This document shows, piece after piece, positions 5,378 to 7,235 of a stretch of DNA of 7,235 nucleotides. The notes beneath the pieces are model-generated. The model was not told the origin of the DNA, searched no databases, and worked only from the letters and a program-made list of their open reading frames with translations. This DNA comes from Eubacteriales Family XIII. Incertae Sedis bacterium. Its GTDB lineage: Bacteria > Bacillota > Clostridia > Peptostreptococcales > Anaerovoracaceae. The stretch spans positions 1-7,235 of the forward strand of contig JAITEX010000159.1 of the NCBI GenBank assembly GCA_031281765.1, given 5' to 3'. The position numbers and the translations under genes are program-made. The first letter of the stretch is position 1; the number at the start of each line of letters is the position of its first letter.

Positions 5378-6837
5378 ATCCCCGCTTTTTTCTCCTTCCT
5401 CGCCGCGTAGAAGCGCGAACACAGGATACCGGCGACAAAGGCCGCGACAGCTAAGGCGATAAGCCCTATAAGGGTCCTCATGGACATACCGCCGCCGTCA
5501 TTCGCGTTTTCGCTTACCGGCGGGGCCTCCGGCTCCGCTTCCGGCTCCACGGTCCGTACGCTGACCGATGTATCGGGTTTATTCTGGCTGTCTCCTTTGA
5601 CTGGTTCGGCGACCGGTTCGTCCTCGAGTGGCGGGATGGCCGACCGGTCGTCGGGGAGCGCAGCGTTCACCTTGCGCTCGCCCCCGGCAGGGGTTTCGGA
5701 AGGCGCCGCTGCAACGGGGCTGCTGTTGCCACCCGTTTTGCCGGTGTCGGACGCCTTCCCCGTATTCCCGCTATCGATGTCCTCCTTGCCGCCGGCAGTA
5801 TCCTGAGCGACAGGAACCGCATCCGTCATATCGTACAGCGGGTTTCTACCGTTTTTGAATCTGTCGTAAGCTACTAAGGTGTACGCCGCCTGCTCGGTCG
5901 ACATCTGGTTGCTCTCGTCGCCATAGAGGTGAGAGAACGTGCCGTCCGCAAGCGCGAACCGCAGAAAATCCGTAAGGGCATTCCTGTCACCATTGACAAA
6001 CCGCGCGTCGGTGGCGGCGTCAATGCCGAGGGCCGAGAGGGCTGTGATTATCTGCGCATAGCTTTCCGAGCTTGCGCCCGCGGAATCGGCTTCGTTACCC
6101 TGCACCCAGGCCGACAAGGCCGTCACCGCTTTGTCAACCGCCGTCCGAACACTGCTATCGTTTTCATAGTACGGCGCGAGGGACTGCACCGCCATGGCTG
6201 TCATATCCACGCCGAGGCCGGAATTGGACCAGTCGCCCGTCTCAGTGTCCTGAGCGGACGTAATCTCGGCAATCAGCTCACCGCGGACGCTTTCAGCCAC
6301 GGGATAGGGCTTTGAGTCAAGGGCAATCAGCGCGAACACCGTGCTGTTTATGCCCTGTGAGTTTACCCACGCCACATCGGTAAGGGGCGTCACGAGGTCA
6401 GCTCCTTCAAAATCCGCCGCGTCAATGCCGAGCGCGGTCAACGCAAGGATGACGCGCTCATTTTCCGTGGGCTTGTTCCGGTTGAATATCACCTTGCCGC
6501 CCGCGTTGGAATCCGCTTCGGCAAGAGCCGCGCGCAGGCTTTCGAGGTAGGCGTCCCTTATGGCGCCCGTCATCTTCCCGCCGCGCGCGAGGGCCAGCAC
6601 CGCCCATTCGCCGCCTATGCTGTTCACTACGGGGCGGGCGGTGATTTCGGCGATGTGGTTCTGCGCCCCGTCCAATGCCGAAAGGTAATCCCCCTCCGGC
6701 GCGCGGGAATCCGCAAAGGCAGCCGCCTTTGCCGGCGACAGCGACAGACACAGCGCCACTATCAATAATAATGAAATGGCTTTGCGCACAGAGCTGTTTT
6801 TCACAAGGATTCGGAAATTAAAACCGACATTCTTCAT
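5374..6837 (-). CDS. Secreted, C-terminally anchored alpha/alpha-toroid protein (transcobalamin N-domain-like)
   Basis: This 487-residue protein starts with a signal peptide: basic residues, a hydrophobic core (about 20-33) and likely cleavage after AKA near 38. Residues about 50-335 contain repeated helical units of the terpenoid cyclase/prenyltransferase type, such as GGEWAVLALARGGKM (75-89), ERVILALTALGIDA (127-140), GDWSNSGLGVDMTAMAVQSL (201-220) and SYAQIITALSALGIDA (259-274). A low-complexity linker rich in Pro, Glu, Ser and Gly (about 340-450) leads to a single membrane helix (about 455-473) and a basic tail (RFYAARKEKK). The protein should therefore sit on the outer face of the membrane. 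The same toroid fold forms the N-terminal domain of animal cobalamin carriers, so extracellular cobalamin binding is my inference. I chose ATG 6837, with AAAGGA ten bases upstream; an in-frame ATG at 6894 lies inside the riboswitch. Confidence 0.9.
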   Translation of the reverse strand: MKNVGFNFRILVKNSSVRKAISLLLIVALCLSLSPAKAAAFADSRAPEGDYLSALDGAQNHIAEITARPVVNSIGGEWAVLALARGGKMTGAIRDAYLESLRAALAEADSNAGGKVIFNRNKPTENERVILALTALGIDAADFEGADLVTPLTDVAWVNSQGINSTVFALIALDSKPYPVAESVRGELIAEITSAQDTETGDWSNSGLGVDMTAMAVQSLAPYYENDSSVRTAVDKAVTALSAWVQGNEADSAGASSESYAQIITALSALGIDAATDARFVNGDRNALTDFLRFALADGTFSHLYGDESNQMSTEQAAYTLVAYDRFKNGRNPLYDMTDAVPVAQDTAGGKEDIDSGNTGKASDTGKTGGNSSPVAAAPSETPAGGERKVNAALPDDRSAIPPLEDEPVAEPVKGDSQNKPDTSVSVRTVEPEAEPEAPPVSENANDGGGMSMRTLIGLIALAVAAFVAGILCSRFYAARKEKKAGI

Positions 6838-6847
6838 GACCCAAGAA

Positions 6848-6853
6848 TCCTTT
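6848..6853 (-). promoter_or_regulatory. Ribosome binding site of the toroid gene, probable riboswitch target
   Basis: AAAGGA on the minus strand lies ten bases before ATG 6837 and about 11 bases after the 3' end of the riboswitch P1 helix (6864). Its proximity to the aptamer, with no T-rich terminator between, suggests that ligand binding controls access to this site. Confidence 0.6.
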
Positions 6854-6863
6854 CGCGGTACTG

Positions 6864-7033
6864 TTGCCGGCCGGTCTCCTGACTCCCGCTTCATCCTCCG
6901 GAACGCCTTCTCGCGGATTCCCTTACGCTTGAATCACGCGATGGCCATACAGTTCCTTCGTAGGCGGTCACAGTTGTGGCTGCAGAACGGTTCTTCCCCG
7001 TATTCCCTCATGGCGACTTTTCGCCGCCGGCAA
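6864..7033 (-). ncRNA. Cobalamin riboswitch 2, controlling the ECF/transcobalamin-like operon
   Basis: Read on the minus strand, the P1 helix pairs GCCGGCAA (plus-strand copy 7026-7033) with TTGCCGGC (6864-6871), eight perfect base pairs. The core in order contains GGGAATA (7001-7007), GCCACAACTGT (6970-6980), GGAGGATGAAGCG (about 6888-6900) and the B12 box GTCAGGAGACC (6873-6883). It matches riboswitch 1 through the last two blocks, while the peripheral arms differ. The downstream operon encodes ECF transport genes, as expected for a B12-repressed uptake system. The lack of a T-run before the start codon at 6837 points to translational control. Confidence 0.95.
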
Positions 7034-7056
7034 CACATCATTTATTGCTGATTTAC

Positions 7057-7086
7057 ATTATATACTCATCTGTTCCCTCTGCACAA
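7057..7086 (-). promoter_or_regulatory. Sigma70-type promoter of the B12 uptake operon
   Basis: On the minus strand the -35 box TTGTGC (7081-7086) and a consensus -10 box TATAAT (7057-7062) are separated by 18 bases. Transcription would start near 7050, about 17 nt before the riboswitch. No terminator for the upstream gene is evident between 7087 and 7104. Confidence 0.7.
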
Positions 7087-7104
7087 CAGGGCGCACGACA
7101 CATA

Positions 7105-7235
7105 TCAGTTTGTAGTAGCTTCTAACCGCTTATCAATATCGGCAATCGCGTTCTCCACGGTTTCGGTATGGTAGGTGTAATACATATCCCGAATATACGG
7201 AAGCAAATCGTGCGATTCAAACAGCGCGAACACTT
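7105..7235 (-). CDS. C-terminal end of a small protein, DUF3791-like
   Basis: The last 42 codons and the TGA (7107-7105) of a gene entering from the right are visible. The peptide contains LLPYIRDMYYTYHT (10-23) followed by VENAIADIDKRLEA. The pattern of an aromatic and His-Thr pair followed by an amphipathic helix ending in a D-I-D motif resembles the C-terminus of DUF3791 proteins, which are small, uncharacterised and common in Clostridia, often beside DUF3990 genes. I recalled this resemblance from memory and it is tentative. The gene is separated from the B12 operon by that operon's own promoter and is probably unrelated in function. Confidence 0.6.
   Translation of the reverse strand, partial: VFALFESHDLLPYIRDMYYTYHTETVENAIADIDKRLEATTN

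Noticed and set aside
6838..6894. Upstream ATG at 6894 for the toroid protein
   Set aside because: It lies inside the conserved riboswitch core and would put a charged tail before the signal peptide; ATG 6837 has a good ribosome binding site.

Overview
The window carries a compact vitamin B12 (corrinoid) acquisition locus, and every gene I can support lies on the minus strand. GC-rich coding sequence, Shine-Dalgarno sites, a group-II style ECF transporter, a DUF4430-type surface protein and two kinds of dispersed palindromic repeats suggest a high-GC member of the Firmicutes (Clostridia-like). That assignment is an inference, because no rRNA or other marker gene is present.

Read from right to left (5' to 3' on the minus strand): the tail of an unrelated small gene (stop at 7105, DUF3791-like); a sigma70-type promoter (7057-7086); a complete cobalamin riboswitch (6864-7033); then four tightly packed genes. 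These are (1) a secreted, C-terminally anchored alpha/alpha-toroid protein (6837-5374); (2) the ECF transmembrane coupling subunit EcfT (5377-4478), joined to gene 1 by an ATGA overlap; (3) a membrane-anchored DUF4430 protein (4455-3601); and (4) a large fusion of two ECF ATPases, an extra membrane module and a substrate-binding S component (3584-834). Gaps between genes are 22 nt or less, so this is one operon.

My reading is that genes 1 and 3 are the two halves of an animal transcobalamin/intrinsic-factor fold (alpha-toroid plus DUF4430-like beta domain), made as separate anchored proteins. They would capture cobalamin at the cell surface and pass it to the ECF importer formed by genes 2 and 4. 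The riboswitch would shut the operon down when B12 is plentiful.

Left of the operon, a second promoter (700-728) and a second complete cobalamin riboswitch (499-673) drive a leader containing a small, possibly decayed ORF with a 10-base homopolymer (391-400), then a dispersed inverted-repeat element (115-223) with scattered half-sites. The first nine codons of another gene (28-1) follow, with a strong ribosome binding site. A second palindromic repeat (1841-1912) lies inside gene 4, in frame, exactly at the junction between its ATPase and membrane parts.
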